This document shows positions 22,000 through 34,255 of a stretch of 64,000 nt of DNA, in pieces. Source of the DNA: Anastrepha obliqua. Lineage: Eukaryota > Arthropoda > Insecta > Diptera > Tephritidae. The notes beneath the pieces were generated by a model. It ran no database searches, had not been told where the DNA came from, and was given only the letters and a program-made list of their open reading frames with translations. The translations under genes and the position numbers were made by a program. Position 1 is the stretch's first letter; each line of letters opens with the position of its first letter. The stretch lies in contig NC_072892.1 of NCBI RefSeq assembly GCF_027943255.1, positions 20,235,792 to 20,299,791 of the forward strand. Direction: 5' to 3'.

Positions 22000-22225
22000 A
22001 GCTTTCGAAATAGTGTGAGGTTGGCAGATATTATGAGGTTTCAAATACGTGACTTTAAAGCACATTTTGATGCTTAAAAAAAGCCGAGAACTAACACGCC
22101 ATACTCCCAGAGCATCGATGCCCTTTTGGCACTCAAGTGTATCATTTGGTTTCGAAATTTTGGTAAATTTCATTTTCACTTTTAAATCATCAGCGTAAAT
22201 CAAACATTTGCGAAACAACAGCAGC
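22000..22225 (-). mobile_element. Reverse transcriptase fragment with YADD motif
   Basis: The minus-strand frame reads FRKCLIYADDLKVKMKF, then NDTLECQKGIDALGVW and SIKMCFKVTYLKPHN. This is the catalytic YADD strand and following segment of a non-LTR reverse transcriptase. Only this short piece is seen. Confidence 0.65.
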
Positions 22226-22259
22226 GATTTATGTCATTTATAAGCAAATCAAATAATAG

Positions 22260-22450
22260 CAGTATAAGTATTGAAATCGAAATTTGAAATTTGAAAAGGT
22301 CGAACCAAGGAGCACCAAAAAATTTGGCCGCTCCCAAAACACTCACGCTAAAAAGCCCATTGTATTTAGAACTCTGAAAAGAGGATAGATAGTCCAGGAA
22401 GGAAGGATAAAAGTATCAGAGAAAGAGATAGGAAAGAAGATAGCTAGGCC
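22260..22450 (-). mobile_element. 3' UTR fragment of RNase H family A
   Basis: On the minus strand this has the same order of words as the 3' end at 42570-42745: 'tttctctgatactttt', 'ttccttcctggactatct', 'caatgggctttttagc', 'ggtgctccttggttcgacc', 'ttcaaatttc'. There is no coding part. Confidence 0.7.
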
Positions 22451-22740
22451 CTAGTATACTCCAATGGGGAACACTAGGAAACGCGAGGGAGCTTTAAGTT
22501 TAAAAATTGTTTACGACGGGTTTTTTAAAAGTTATGAATAATAGAATTTATAGCATTCGAATACTTATAAAGCACATTAACCCTTTGATGGCAGAATGCA
22601 CGGATATTGTCAATCTCTGTGTCTCAAAGTAAACAAGAACCGATGGCTCCCTCAGCAATCAGGAAAAGCATCGCAAATCAGTTTTTAAAATTGGGTTTTG
22701 TAGCTTAGAATGCCTAATACTATATGATAAAATATTCGAA

Positions 22741-22895
22741 AATAAAGAAATGTTCGACCCTTAAAAAAAACAAATAAAATTAAAATCCAGGTGTGGTTAA
22801 CCCATTTTAAAAGCTCGAATATAAAAAAAAGTTTTCGACTCTCAAAAAAAAACTAAAAATCCAGGTGTGATAGACCATTTTAAGGGCCAGATTCA
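22741..22895 (+). repeat. Imperfect tandem duplication, unit about 75 bp
   Basis: 'ttcgacccttaaaaaaaac ... ccaggtgtggttaacccatttta' is followed by 'ttcgactctcaaaaaaaaac ... ccaggtgtgatagaccatttta', two diverged units side by side. It may be part of an unrecognised element. Confidence 0.6.
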
Positions 22896-24040
22896 ACGCG
22901 AAAAAACATACAGGAAATACTCCCAATAGTTCTTGTAGCTAATATAACACTCGCAGCCCTGTGTATTCAGTCTTACCGTTCACTCTCTGTGAAGAAATCT
23001 TGCCCATAAATTAAAAAATAATACAAAACTAAGACGGGAAGACTGTATTTCATGCTGGTACACATGAAAGAACTTGTTCCTCCCAACCCCATTTTCACTC
23101 TCACCATTTCTAACCCCACGCGATAGCAATTTTCGGACCCAAACCAAACCAATTGCATATGAAAATACTCATGTAGAGTAGTAAAACCCCAACTGGGCTT
23201 TGCTCTACCGGTTCACAATTTTTTTTTAGAGTCTATTAAAGTATCGCAATATTGATCAAATGCCATATTAAATACTATGTTAAATCCAGTACAAATATTG
23301 ATTTTTCTTAAATTTCGTCTCAGAAGACTTTTAGTAAAATTCAATGATACATTTTTTTGTAGAACATTATAACCTGTTAAATTCCACCGTTATGTGACTA
23401 TTTAACAAATTTTTTCAAATAATGCTCAAAAGTCCTCTTAAACTGGGATTCCTTGGAAAATATCACTAGGAGTTGTCAAAGACATTGAGCACCTATGGGT
23501 TAAACGTACTTGAAAAAAAAAATGTAACAAAAACGGATTTAGGTATGTATTTCATGTATTACATATCACATAAAACTCTGAGATGTTTTTGGCGGAAAAA
23601 GAGCTGGGCTCTGAAAAACCCACCCGTTTAATTTATTTAGCTAGTGATGCTGAATTTAAGCTTAGAGGCAGGGTTGAATTCGCTGTTTTTCGGAGAATAT
23701 ATTTCCGAATCGCTATCGGTGTCTAACTCCGCGCCTTCGAATACAGCTTTCTCCCACCAACAAATTTCAGCCAAGACTACATCCGGTACTGTTTCCCCTT
23801 GTATCTAGTAAAGCTCTCAAGTGGTTATTTGACTACTTTCGACTCTTTTTTGTGAGAACTTTGCAAATTCTTTCGAGTCTAAGCGATTGCTGACTTGTAA
23901 ACCAACCCTCGGCGCAAAATCAGCAAATATTGGTGGTGTAAACTAAATCTAAACTACTTCCCGGAATGGTGGACTATGCACTCTCGCCTATATTTGCCAT
24001 TACATCGTTTACGACCCTCCTACCCTGAAGGGAAAAGTGG
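22896..24040. other. Unassigned stretch
   Basis: No recognised frame. It ends at the start of an RNase H fragment. Confidence 0.35.
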
Positions 24041-24044
24041 GAAC

Positions 24045-24966
24045 GGGACGATGTGAGACAGGACGTGTCCATCCATGTATACACAGATGGATCAAAGCTC
24101 GAAGGCGGGGCGGGCGGAGGTGTATATGCCGAACATCTGGGGATCTCCTTCAGTTTTCGGCTCCCCGACTACTGTAGTGTATTTCAGGCTGCACTGATGG
24201 CAATAATGAAAGCCGTGACACTGGTACAGTACGATGCGATACCTGGAGATGATATCTACATTTTCATTGATAGCCTCCAAGGTAGCCAAGAAATGTCGCG
24301 CATCTCTTAGCTGATAGCTGAGTCATTTCAGCTACATGTAACATGGATTCCTTACCATCGCGACATTGAGGGTAACTGTAGAGCCGATGAACTAGCGAGA
24401 CTCGGCACTAAATTGACTGATAAGTACATAGATAATGACATAGGAATACCCTTACAAACTTGTAAGCTACTCATCCTTGAAGAAATTGTAAAGAAAGCAA
24501 ACGAAAGATAGCGCAATGAAGCCACCTGCAAAATCGCCCGTCAACTGTGGCCGACTCTAAATGCTAAGCGCACAGAATCTCTGCTAAGCCAAAATAAACA
24601 CAATCTTAGCACAATGATCTCAGTCATAACGGGGCACTGCCTAATAGATAGACACACCCAAAGGATGGGTGTGCAAACACATGACTTCTGTAGAAGTTGT
24701 CTGGATGAGGACGAGGAAGAGACAATGTCGCACCTACTGTGCCACTGTCCTGCTCTATCCAGACGCAGGTTTACTATTCTGGGTGAATAATTTTTTGATG
24801 GGTTGGAAGATCTCAGTTTTACAGAAATCAGAAATATTTAAAAAATTTTTGAAAAGCACACACTGGTTTTAGGAGAGATAGGGCAAGCTCCCCACGCGGC
24901 ATCACAATGGGCTATGAGCCTGAGCGTGTCCCACAGGTCAACCACTTCAACCTAACCTAACCTAAA
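24045..24966 (+). mobile_element. Non-LTR retrotransposon fragment (RNase H family C), plus copy
   Basis: The RNase H domain begins VSIHVYTDGSKLEGG (about 24066) and continues through LPDYCSVFQAALMAIMKAV, WIPYHRDIEGNCRADELARLG (about 24342), a linker, ISVITGHCLIDRHTQRMGV, and a CRSCLDEDEEETMSHLLCHC knuckle (about 24692-24750). It finishes in a CCTAACCTAACC tail at about 24950. Stops occur after MSRIS and ANER. The closest relative here is the minus-strand copy at 55505-57850. Confidence 0.85.
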
Positions 24967-26914
24967 CTAAATAAACTTTGTAAGATCCAATCGATGTGGC
25001 CAAAGACCCGAAGCTACAATTTTTTTTTATTGTAAACTAGGAATTCATACGCTTCAAATATAAAAAAATTGCATACGTACTTTCACCTTTTCTTGCGATT
25101 CTAAAACTCATTTTTCTTTGTTAGTAATATTTTGCAGCCATATTCAAAAAAGTTTTAATTTTCTCTTAAAATATTTTAATTTATTGAAAATAAACAACCG
25201 CAGAAATTTAGCTTACCTTTATGCTGATTATTCCTAAGCCAATACGCAGACAAACCTGAATACATTTGGAGCAAAAGAAATTTATTGGCATCAAGCAAAC
25301 AGAACGTTGGTATTCCTGAGGTATTCCGATCAAAAATAGAAAGTTGTTTATTCGCGCCAATTAAGCAGAGACTTGACAAAATTCATATACGCATATGAAA
25401 AGATCGATTAACAATGAAAACAAATACGACAGAGGGAGTTAAAGTACTGATTGCTGCTAAATGAATTAGGACCCATTCACACCCAAATATGTACATTTCC
25501 ATACTCACGATTTCATACACAAATGCACGACGCGATGTAGGTCAAGACTTCAGTCATAACAGCACCTGAAGAATGAAATCAGCTAAGACGCTAGAAAAAA
25601 CAAACAATAACAACAGCTACAATACCTGTGAAAAAGAAATTCATGGGCGAGCTGTTTAACACGAGCGGGGTAGCCAACAGCAAGACATAGTAACGGTGCA
25701 AAGCAACAGTCTTGAGAAAATTTGAAAAAATTTATTCAAAAAATATTTTAACCTTATTAAAAACATTGACGAAATCGCATGCAGGGAACAAACAATACAG
25801 AGTTAAGGTGGGAAGAAAGTGAACATGCAGACCGAAGACTTATTTCCAGCCCGTTACGATTTGCGTGAATTCTTCCAAAGAGTTCGGAGTGTGGATTTAA
25901 CAGCTCATTAGCAACAACTTCACATCCACACACCGCTAATAGATCCTGTGGTTCCACGCTTTCATGTATCGTTTTAGAAATAATATGCGAAGTGCATCAA
26001 AGTAAAAAATAAAGTTAAAAAATTAAGCGCCACGAACTGTGAAGCGTCGTCAGTGTGCCAGTATTTACGCTGCCGATTGATTCCACTAACCCAGTTCCCG
26101 ATTACCTTACTCTAAAGTGCTGAGCGTTCTTGTTGTTGTGTAGCCCTCAATTTTTTTGTTTGATTCTTTTTTTTTCTTTTTTTCTGTATTTTTTATTTAA
26201 TTTTTTTCCACTTTATTTGTTTACATTCTCTGCCGTCTACTACGGCTGAGTGTTACTTTCCGTGCTGCGGTTTTATTTATTGGTTTCGGGTACAAAATGA
26301 AAAAATAACATTTCACAAGCTTTCTCAAAAGAATTTCATTTTCATTTCCACACCTTCTTGCACACAACGCGCACAAGTGGCTGCATGCCCAGGCGTACAT
26401 ACTTACATACATATATGAACATGTAAATGTGTATGTGTGCACTAGCCGAGAATAGAGGACAGACGTGGTGCTGGCTGTTGTGTTGTCGCGCAAATTTAAT
26501 TGACACGCCGAGCTGCATATCAATTGGCTACCAGCAACAAGCGATGAGCCATACTCCGTTTTCTGATTGCGGCAAGCTGCTGAGGGTTAAATGGATTAGG
26601 AAAAGTTTTTGGGGGAATTGTGAGTGAATAGATATGTCTACATATATATTTATTAAATATGCACATGAAACTATAGTACTTCAGCTGTGGATTTGTTGTT
26701 AATTGCACCAGCCGAATTGCAAGCAACTCAAGTCACTCAAAGCACAGACGATTCTCGATTCCGTATCTTATAATGGATGTAGAATACGGGAAGCTAAAGA
26801 CTTAATGCCCTCTTTTCGAGGAATTAGGAAATACCCCTTAATCCTTAACCCTGAGAGGATTTTTAGAATGGTCCTCAAGTTTTTGGAGCTCAACGCGCCA
26901 TCCATTATACGATA
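24967..26914. other. Unassigned stretch with simple sequence
   Basis: No domain-bearing frame. T-rich runs lie at about 26150-26220 and mixed TACATA/GTATGTGT simple sequence at 26395-26440. It is probably intronic if the 24-kb intron is real. Confidence 0.35.
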
Positions 26915-27640
26915 GTTGTTATTGTTGTAGGCATGAACTAGACCCTGTCAATGCGATCTAGCCACCGATCATCATCGCCTAGCTCATCTAACTGTAAGCC
27001 CAGAAAACGTGCTATTTTAGACTGGTTGTGTGTAGAGGGAGCGAGAAAGAGGGGTGCTAGGAAATCGGCTTTAAGAGGGCATGTGAATAGGTGGTTAGTA
27101 TCGAGCGGGATGCCTTCACATGCCGGGCATTTAATGAATATGTCGGGACGTAATTGAGTCAAAGTAACGCATGTCTCGCGAGATGACTTAAGCTCTTCGT
27201 CTGTAAAAGGCGTTGTTTGGCCATCGATAACGGTGTACAGAAGCCAGGAGTTTACCTAGGAAAGCGGTGAAACTCCCCCGTTGTATGTCGTTTTACGCCT
27301 GTCTATATACTGCCCGGTCCACTAGATGCAGTTGTGTTCTGTGTACTGGATCTCGTCAGTTGAAGAGCTGTCTCCTGACTTGCCTGGGAGGTGGCTCAGA
27401 CTGCCACAAATATCTGCAGGGGTGATTCCTACGTTAACACCCAAGCAGGAATTGTTTGCTGAGCATCTGGCTGTGCTACTTGACCGGGCGCATGGAAGCC
27501 TCGTAGCGAAGATGTTGCGGGAGGCATTCCGTGACTGTCCTGATAGCAGTATTTTCACAGGTCTGGAGCTTTGTCCACTGCGAGTCACTAGTGCCAGGCC
27601 ACCCGAGGGGCGAAACATAATTCAGTAAATATGAGTAGAT
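26915..27640 (-). mobile_element. Jockey-clade ORF2 C-terminal fragment
   Basis: On the minus strand, from right to left: SDSQWTKLQTCENTAIRTVT, RYEASMRPVK, QMLSKQFLLGC, RRNHPCRYLWQSEPPPRQVR, then VNSWLLYTVIDGQTTPFTDE, LTQLRPDIFIKCPACEG and DTNHLFTCPL. These are the usual C-terminal blocks of insect Jockey-like ORF2 proteins, with a CPACEG...HLFTCP knuckle. A CAA-rich tail follows at about 26915-26930. Several shifts and stops are present, so it is dead. Confidence 0.75.
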
Positions 27641-27719
27641 CAGCAGAATATCTTAATACAATTAAACCTAGTCGCAGTTGCAATTTTCATAGGTTAAGTT
27701 ATACTGGCTGACCGAAGCC

Positions 27720-28886
27720 ACGCAGAGACCATTTTGGTCCATAGCGATACCAGATCAAAGTCCTGTGAAAAGGGAAGCTCGCGCGAGTGCCTTAAGATTA
27801 AAAGGTATAACTGAACATAAAAGTGGGGATATGAAAGGACATTTAAAGATCTTAGAAGACTTCCTACATAGTCCCATTCTTCATAGGGATGATATACTAT
27901 CACCCAAACCAATATTCTTCAGGAACTTCAAAGTTATAATTAATGAGCCCACAGAGCGCATGGAGAACTAATTCTATCACTTTCAAACCTGACTCTCAGC
28001 TATGGTTTACTGATGGGTCCAAATTGGAAAATGGTAGAACAGGGGTAGGAATAAATAGGCCTAAATTCAAAAAATCGATACCGATGGGACCCTACCCAAC
28101 AATATTCCAGGCAGAAATACATGCCATTGAAATATGTGTGAGAGATTGCCTTAGCAGGAAAATGAGAGGTACTCACATCTACATACTTTCAGATAGCCAA
28201 GCGGCTCTAAAAGCTCTTCTATCAACAACTATCACCTCTAAATTGGTAAATGATTGCCTAAACCTTCTTAACACGTTAGGAAACCTCAACATAGGAACAC
28301 TGGATTCCGGGACATGAAGGGCATGAGGGAAATGAAATGGCTGATGACCTTGCAAAACAAGGAGCAAATATGCAACTTACTGGTCCTGAGCCTTTCTGTG
28401 GACTCACAAAAAACACATTAATGAATTCCTTAGGAAATGGGAAGAAAAGAAATTTGCTGTACACTGGCTCAACTGTGCCGGTCAGCGTCAAGCCAAACTA
28501 TTTCTAAGTCCCAACAAAGAAATATCTGGCAAGCTATTCTCACTAAGCAGAGTAGATCTGCGTCTTTTAACAGGAAATCTTACAGGTCACTGCAGCCTGA
28601 GGTATCATCTAAATAATATTGGTCTATCTGAGACCAATGTCTGCCGCTTTGGCGAAATGGACATAGAAAGCTCAGAACATGTGCTTTGTGAATATCCTGC
28701 GTTGGGCAGACAGAGACTTCATCACCTTGGTGGTATCGTAGTATCTCCATGCAATCTTCGGAACAACAAACCAAAAATTGTGCTAAAATTTTTAAAAAAC
28801 CTAAAACTCTAGGGTTTCAAAAATAGACCTTTCACTATAGATCAGCTTTGGTCGCAGTGCGTAATGGCCTTCTAATAATAATAATA
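27720..28886 (+). mobile_element. Non-LTR retrotransposon fragment (RNase H family E) with TAA tail
   Basis: The RNase H domain runs through LWFTDGSKLENGRTGVG (about 28001), IFQAEIHAIEICV, ILSDSQAALKALLS and, after a shift, WIPGHEGHEGNEMADDLAKQG (about 28304). Then come LTGNLTGHCSLRYHLNNIG and a knuckle remnant CRFGEMDIESSEHVLCEY. The end at 28872-28886 is a TAATAATAATAA run, a tail type known from I-group elements. Frameshifts near 28300 and 28440 break it. Confidence 0.8.
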
Positions 28887-29113
28887 GTCCAAGACAAGGT
28901 ATATAACCCCTTAAATTTAGCTTTTAAGCGTGTGCTGCGGCTAGGCAGTGCCCTGTTAGTATACCAACTAAAGTTCTAGAGTTTCTTCTATAGAACGATA
29001 TAGCCGATTCAGTATACTTGTCATCATATGCGTGTTTACACATGATTTTGGCAACTTTGCAATTGGTTAGGCGAAGCCATCTGCCTTTTGCCTTTCATAT
29101 ATCTTAACTAATA

Positions 29114-30390
29114 GGACTATGAATAAGTTCGTGCGGTTTTTTTTCGAAATTTGAAACTTTATTGACGTAAAATGGTTACAAATTTAATATTCAAAGTATT
29201 GTCCATCGCTTACTACTACTTTTTCCCATCTTTCTGGCAATTCACGGATTCCCTTTGTGAAAAATTCGGTCGGTTTTGCCGCAATCCACGAATCGATCCA
29301 TTTTTTGACTTCATCGTAATTACGGAAGTGCTGGTCAGCCAGGCCATGTTGCATCGATCGGAAGAGATAGTAATCGGATGGCGAAAGGTCTGGACTATAC
29401 GGCGGGTGGGGTAGGACATCCCATTTGAGCGTTTCTAAGTATGTTTTGACCACTTGTGCAACATGTGGCCGAGCATTGTCATGTTGCAAAATAACTTTGT
29501 CGTGTCTATCGGCGTATTGCGGCCGTTTTTCTCGCAGTGCTCGGCTCAAACGCATCAATTGTCGTCGGTAGACATCCCCCGTAATCGTTTCATTCGTAGC
29601 TCGTTTTCAGTAGCTCATAATACACAACACCCAGCTGGTCCCACCAGATACACAGCATAACCTTCAGGCCATGAATATTCTGCGCCGACGTCGATGTTGA
29701 AGCATGGCCAGGGTATCCATACGTTGCCCGACGTTTTGGATTGTCGTAATGGACCCACTTTTCATCGCCAGTCACAATTCGATGCAAAAAACCCTTTCTT
29801 TTGTGCCGTTGAAGCAGTTGTTCGCATGCCATAAAACGGCGTTCAACGTCTCTTGGCTTCAATTCATACGGCACCCAATGGCCTACCTTTCGGATCATTC
29901 CCATGGCTTTTAAACGTTTGGAAATGGTTGATTGATCAACTCCCAAAGTTTTTGCAACCTCTTCTTGCGTTTGAGCCGGATCTTGATCGAGCAATTCCTC
30001 CAATTCGGTATCCATGAACTTTGGCGGCGCACCCTCGCGTTCTTCGTCTTCCAAGCCAAAATCACCACTTTTAAAGCGTGCAAACCACTTCTGGCACGTT
30101 CGCTCAGCTAGAGCATGCTCACCATAAACTTCCACCAAGATACGATGACTTTCGGCTGCTTTTTTCTTCATATTAAAAAATTCCCCGCAAAAACACATTA
30201 TTTGGCACGAAATTCGACATTTTCAAGAGTGGTAAAAATATTGTTGTTTACGCTTCAAATAAAAAACTTATACTGACGTTTGTGCCTTACGACAGTAGCT
30301 CTCCAATGAATGTTTGGAAATGTGGATCGATGGAATAATAATCAAGTTACGCCATCTGTTGTAAAACCGCAAGGAACTTATTCATAGTCC
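29114..30390 (-). mobile_element. Full-length mariner, mellifera-type, nearly intact
   Basis: TA occurs at 29112-29113 and 30391-30392. The terminal repeats are almost identical (GGACTATGAATAAGTTC at both ends). The transposase starts at 30220 (MSNFVPNNVFLRG) and ends at 29184 (SDGQYFEY), about 345 codons. It has the helix-turn-helix (QEEVAKTLGVDQSTISKRLK), the linker WVPYELKPRDVERR, and all three Asp: TGDEKWVHYD, LQHDNARPHVA, SPDLSPSDYYLF. Two single-base shifts break it, one in a G-run at 30183-30186 and one in an A-run at 29604-29607. It is the youngest-looking transposase gene in the window. Confidence 0.9.
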
Positions 30391-30447
30391 TATTACTTTT
30401 CACGAATAATCCAAAGAATTATAGCTAAATGTATACTTGTATATATG

Positions 30448-30482
30448 TCTTCGTCTTCTTGATTGGCGCTATAACCGCTTAC
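30448..30482 (-). mobile_element. Tiny RTE 3'-end fragment
   Basis: CTTCTTGATTGGCGCTATAA and 'ccgcttacg' match the 3' end of the RTE copy at 55801-55840. It is very short, so the call is tentative. Confidence 0.4.
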
Positions 30483-32331
30483 GGTATTACATATTTACAT
30501 GAATTTATTTTTCAATGCACCGTTACATATTTTGCATTTTCGTTCTTGCATGCATATTTTTTCGTCACGTTGGCCACCATACAATAATTTTTGGTGCATT
30601 TTCTTTACTTTTCCTTCACCTTTTCACAATACATTTTCTCTCTGAACGCTGCTGTTGTTGATTTGCCATTCCATTTCATTTGTTGATTGGCTGGCAGTTG
30701 AATTTTGCTTGAGTGGAGAAAGTTTTGCCATTGACTTGGCACATTCTGTCTTTGTTACAATGCTTTTAAATGTATAAAGTTTTGAATGTAGGTATTTATA
30801 TTTTTTATTTTATATTTATTGCATGCGATATTACTATGTTTTTCATTTCTTTGGCCCCTATTGGTTGCACATTAGGGCGGGGTTTTTAGCTCGATGTGCA
30901 CCCTCAGATTATTAAATAGTAAATTGAAAAACGACTGCTGTGATTAGTAATCGAATGAGTGCCGTTTTGTTTTTTCATCAGCATCAAAATAGCAAGGCAT
31001 CAGTGCTCCCTTGGTAATGAAGCATCGCCGAAAAAATCTGCAATAAAAAAGCTGTCTAGAAAACTGCTCGTACTATAACTGAGAATGGGCGTGGGAGGCT
31101 TCGAAAATTTAAAATTCGTATATTACAAAGCAAATGTAAAATAGTAAATATAAAAAAACACAAAAAAGTAAAATCTTTTAATTGAAACATAAAAGTTTAT
31201 AAGCGATTTGCCATTGGTCTTCTTCCTATTGAATCACATCAGCAACAGGGAAACATCGCCTTTCTTCTTTTGTAGCGCAATTAAACGCATAGCCATGCAT
31301 GTCAACGTATTATTAATACAACAACAAATAAGTAAAACTGTTAAAAAAATTTGAGCTTGCTATTGATATGACCCGGGAAGAGCGAGTCATTGTCAGCGGC
31401 TGTTGGTGCCTAAACATTGGCTGAAGCGAGAAGGTTTTGAAATTTATGTGCACCCATACATACACATACGTACATATGTATGTGTATACGTAGCTGGGAA
31501 ATTGTGTCTAATTCTATTTGCGAACAAATTTAATGACAAGTAGATTATGCAAAGAAAGATCTGAGCCCGCTAATTAGAGTGACTTTGGCAGATATTAACT
31601 TTCATTTCTGCGACCAGACGCTGGGTAAAACAGATTTTTTATGAGAAAAAGTGCATTCACAAAGAAAGACTTTAGTTACTTCAACAATGGAATTTCACTG
31701 TTTTTTACCAGCAATTAAAACACGTAAACAGGTAAAGTTTGTACTGAGTAGCGTAAATTCTCACAATTAAAAAGGTGGAAGCCATGAGAAGAATGATTTT
31801 TCATAAACAAAATATGGATGGTTCCATGCGCAAACGGCTGCGCATGTAGAGAAAGTTTCTGACTCTCATTTACAAACAAAACGATACTTGTGCATTCCGC
31901 TTCTATGAGACTTCGACGACTTACAATATGGAAATCGGCTTGACAATAGTAAAGCTAGAATTGCAGGGAAGGAGGGCCAGTAGGAAAAAAAGCACCTTAC
32001 AAGTCCATGTTGCGATGGGTGCAACTGATCGCGGCAAGTGATCGCTGTCAGAAGTCAAAAGGGGAAGGTAAAAGTATTATTTGAAGAAGGAAGAAAATGG
32101 CTTTTGGAACGATGTGCTTGAGATGTAAAAAGTTCGTAACTTACTGAAAGCTACGGAATGGTGGCAGCGGCGAGTATGAAGAGCCCGATTGGGGTTACCA
32201 ACTATGTTGAAAATTAGTATTCGATTACGGTTTAAATAAGACTAGAATTGCATTATATGATGGATGCACGCATGCCGACTGAAATTAAGATGTTTTGTTG
32301 CCAATTTTCCAGAAAGTTGTTCCAGCAAACT
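30483..32331. other. Unassigned, probably intronic
   Basis: No recognised coding frame. An imperfect palindrome of CATACA/TGTATG words lies at about 31453-31492 and could fold into a hairpin. Otherwise it is AT-rich. Confidence 0.35.
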
Positions 32332-32637
32332 ACTCCCGTTTTGGATGTTTGGCGGTGCACCTCCTCCTTTTTTGGCATGCGTCTTCATGTTGCTCCACAA
32401 ATGGATGGACCTACAGTTCTAAGCCGACTCCAAACAGTAGATATTTTTTATGAGCAGTTTTTTAAAGCAAAAATACACTCGGAAGTTTACCATTGCCTAC
32501 CGAGGGGCGACCGCTATTAGAAAGAACTTTTCCCTAATTTTTATGTTTCACCGAGATTTGAATCTACGTTCTTTCTGAATTCCTAACGGTAGTCACGCAC
32601 CAACCCATTCGACTACGGCGGCCAAATTATTACTCAT
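32332..32637 (-). mobile_element. SINE-2 copy, minus orientation, with tRNA-like head
   Basis: Read on the minus strand, the element starts at about 32637 with GCCGCCGTAGTCGAATGGGT (A-box region) and GATTCAAATCTC (B-box) about 40 bases on. It then has the body shared with 9972-10270 and the two copies near 20 kb. It is the best-preserved head of this family here. The order of boxes supports an RNA polymerase III SINE. The 90-codon frame over the body is not a gene. Confidence 0.8.
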
Positions 32638-33094
32638 TTTAATATTGCTTCGAGCTGCAGTAAGGAAGCCCACGATCAATGGATGCATTGGATCTTATCA
32701 GTGCGGGTAAACATCCGAGAAACACACATCAAATCTACCCCAGCAGCACTAGAAGTACTTACCGATGAACCGAAATCCCTACATTTGGTATCCCAGTTTC
32801 AGTTAGAGTCATTACCTATCACGTAACTCCTTTAATCTGGTATTGGAAAATACAGTTCGAGCTCTCAGGTACCAAATTTTATAAGAGCGTACGAACAAAA
32901 TGCTCAGCAAGTCATAAATCTCCTATTACCAACAGTCAGTCATCGCACTCGCATCGCGGTATCTTGAAACTTTAGTCTGCTTGAGTTCTAATATAGTGCA
33001 GGTCTTTTGAAAACAAACAAGTGAAGAGTAGCTCTTCTTATGCATTTAAAACTAATTTAGCAGTCTCTCGATGAGCAAAAGCCCCTTATTTTAC
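32638..33094. other. Unassigned stretch
   Basis: No frame or repeat recognised. Confidence 0.35.
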
Positions 33095-34255
33095 CCATCA
33101 TTGTAGGTAGGTAGGTAGCTGAAATGGTTTAAGTACCAATTTGGTACTCCCCAAATAGCACTAAAGTGTCGTTTTCTTACCATTATCTGACCTCCAACAG
33201 GCAGATATCTACCGCCAGCCCGAGCTGTTGATTTAATGAAGCAGACTGATGCGGTTTAGGTTGGAGCACTATTGAAGACTCTCTGGCTGTCGAGGAAAGA
33301 AGCACTCAGTGACCTTAATCGTCTAGTTACCAAACCCAGACATTTACAGAGGGAGTGCTCTACAGTATCTCTCTCTGAAAGGACCTCACAGTTTCTACAA
33401 TGGGCATTAAATGGTAAACCTACCTGTGCATGTGTGCTAGGGCGGATCGATTTAAAAATCGCTCATTGCTCTGTGAAAATCGTATTCTAGGGATCAAAAT
33501 AAGAAACTTTGCCGAAGGAACCATACCTCTAAAACGAATTCTGATGTCCCCCAATTGGGGTCGAACGAAAAATCCCACTTTGACCCATTTAGAGTGCTCC
33601 AATCGAGTCCAAATGTATGACCGACCCCCACTAACTTTGGACGGCCGATCCACCCATGCCAGTGGCACACCGCCCCTGGAACTCCCTTCGGGGGTTCCCC
33701 ATACAATCATTTCAAAATATCACCATTTTTGGCCTTTACATGAGAAAAGAAACTAAAAAGTTCGACCCAAATTGGGGGATATCAGAATTCGTTTTAGAGG
33801 TATGGTTCCTTCGGCAAAGTTTCTTATTTTGATCTCTAGAATATGATTTTCACAGAGCAATGGACGATTTTTTTGCCTCCCCACAAAAGACACTAAAAGT
33901 TCGACCCAAATTGGGGGACATCAGAATTCGTTTTAGAGGTATTGTTTCTTCGGGAAAGTTTCTTATTTTGATCCCTAGAATATGATTTTCACAGAGCAAT
34001 GGGCGTTTTTTTTGCCTCCCCACAAATCGACCCGGCCTAATGTGTGCTGATCGTCCAATGACCGGTAAGCACAGCTATAGATTTAAAAATTGAATGGCGT
34101 GCGATCTCCAGGACTATCAGAGTACTGAAAAGGAAGGCCAAAAGGTTTTCGAAGTAGCACACGAAAAATAGAGTTCCTTCTTCTCTTCTGCGCTTACCTG
34201 AGAAAAAAGTTGTGCAATTCCACTTTAACAACAGGCAGGGGCTTGCCGATGACGG
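33095..34255 (-). mobile_element. Non-LTR 3' fragment (RNase H family D type), split by a hAT MITE
   Basis: The minus strand reads FKSIAVLTGHWTISTH (34100-34050) on one side of the insertion. On the other it reads VGLPFNAHCRNCEVLSERDT and VEHSLCKC (33420-33330), with RRLRSLS after. The two halves join without the MITE. It ends leftwards in a GTAGGTAGGTAG run at 33109-33118, similar to the tail of the copy at 44891. It is 5'-truncated. Confidence 0.7.
33438..34039. mobile_element. hAT-type MITE with perfect 8-bp duplication
   Basis: The ends are TAGGGCGGATCGATTT and (other strand) TAGGCCGGGTCGATTT. They are flanked by ATGTGTGC on both sides (33430-33437; 34040-34047). The interior contains the same ~110-bp subterminal unit three times, once on the left and twice inverted on the right ('gttcgacccaaattggggg ... 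cacagagcaatgg'). The 8-bp duplication points to hAT. The overlapping open frames are by-products. Confidence 0.85.

Noticed and set aside
27326..27628. 100-codon plus-strand open frame
   Set aside because: The minus strand of the same bases carries the conserved Jockey ORF2 blocks, so this is a shadow.
31453..31492. Palindromic CATACA/TGTATG region as a regulatory hairpin
   Set aside because: Simple-sequence words of this kind recur at 40905 and elsewhere; no other evidence of function.
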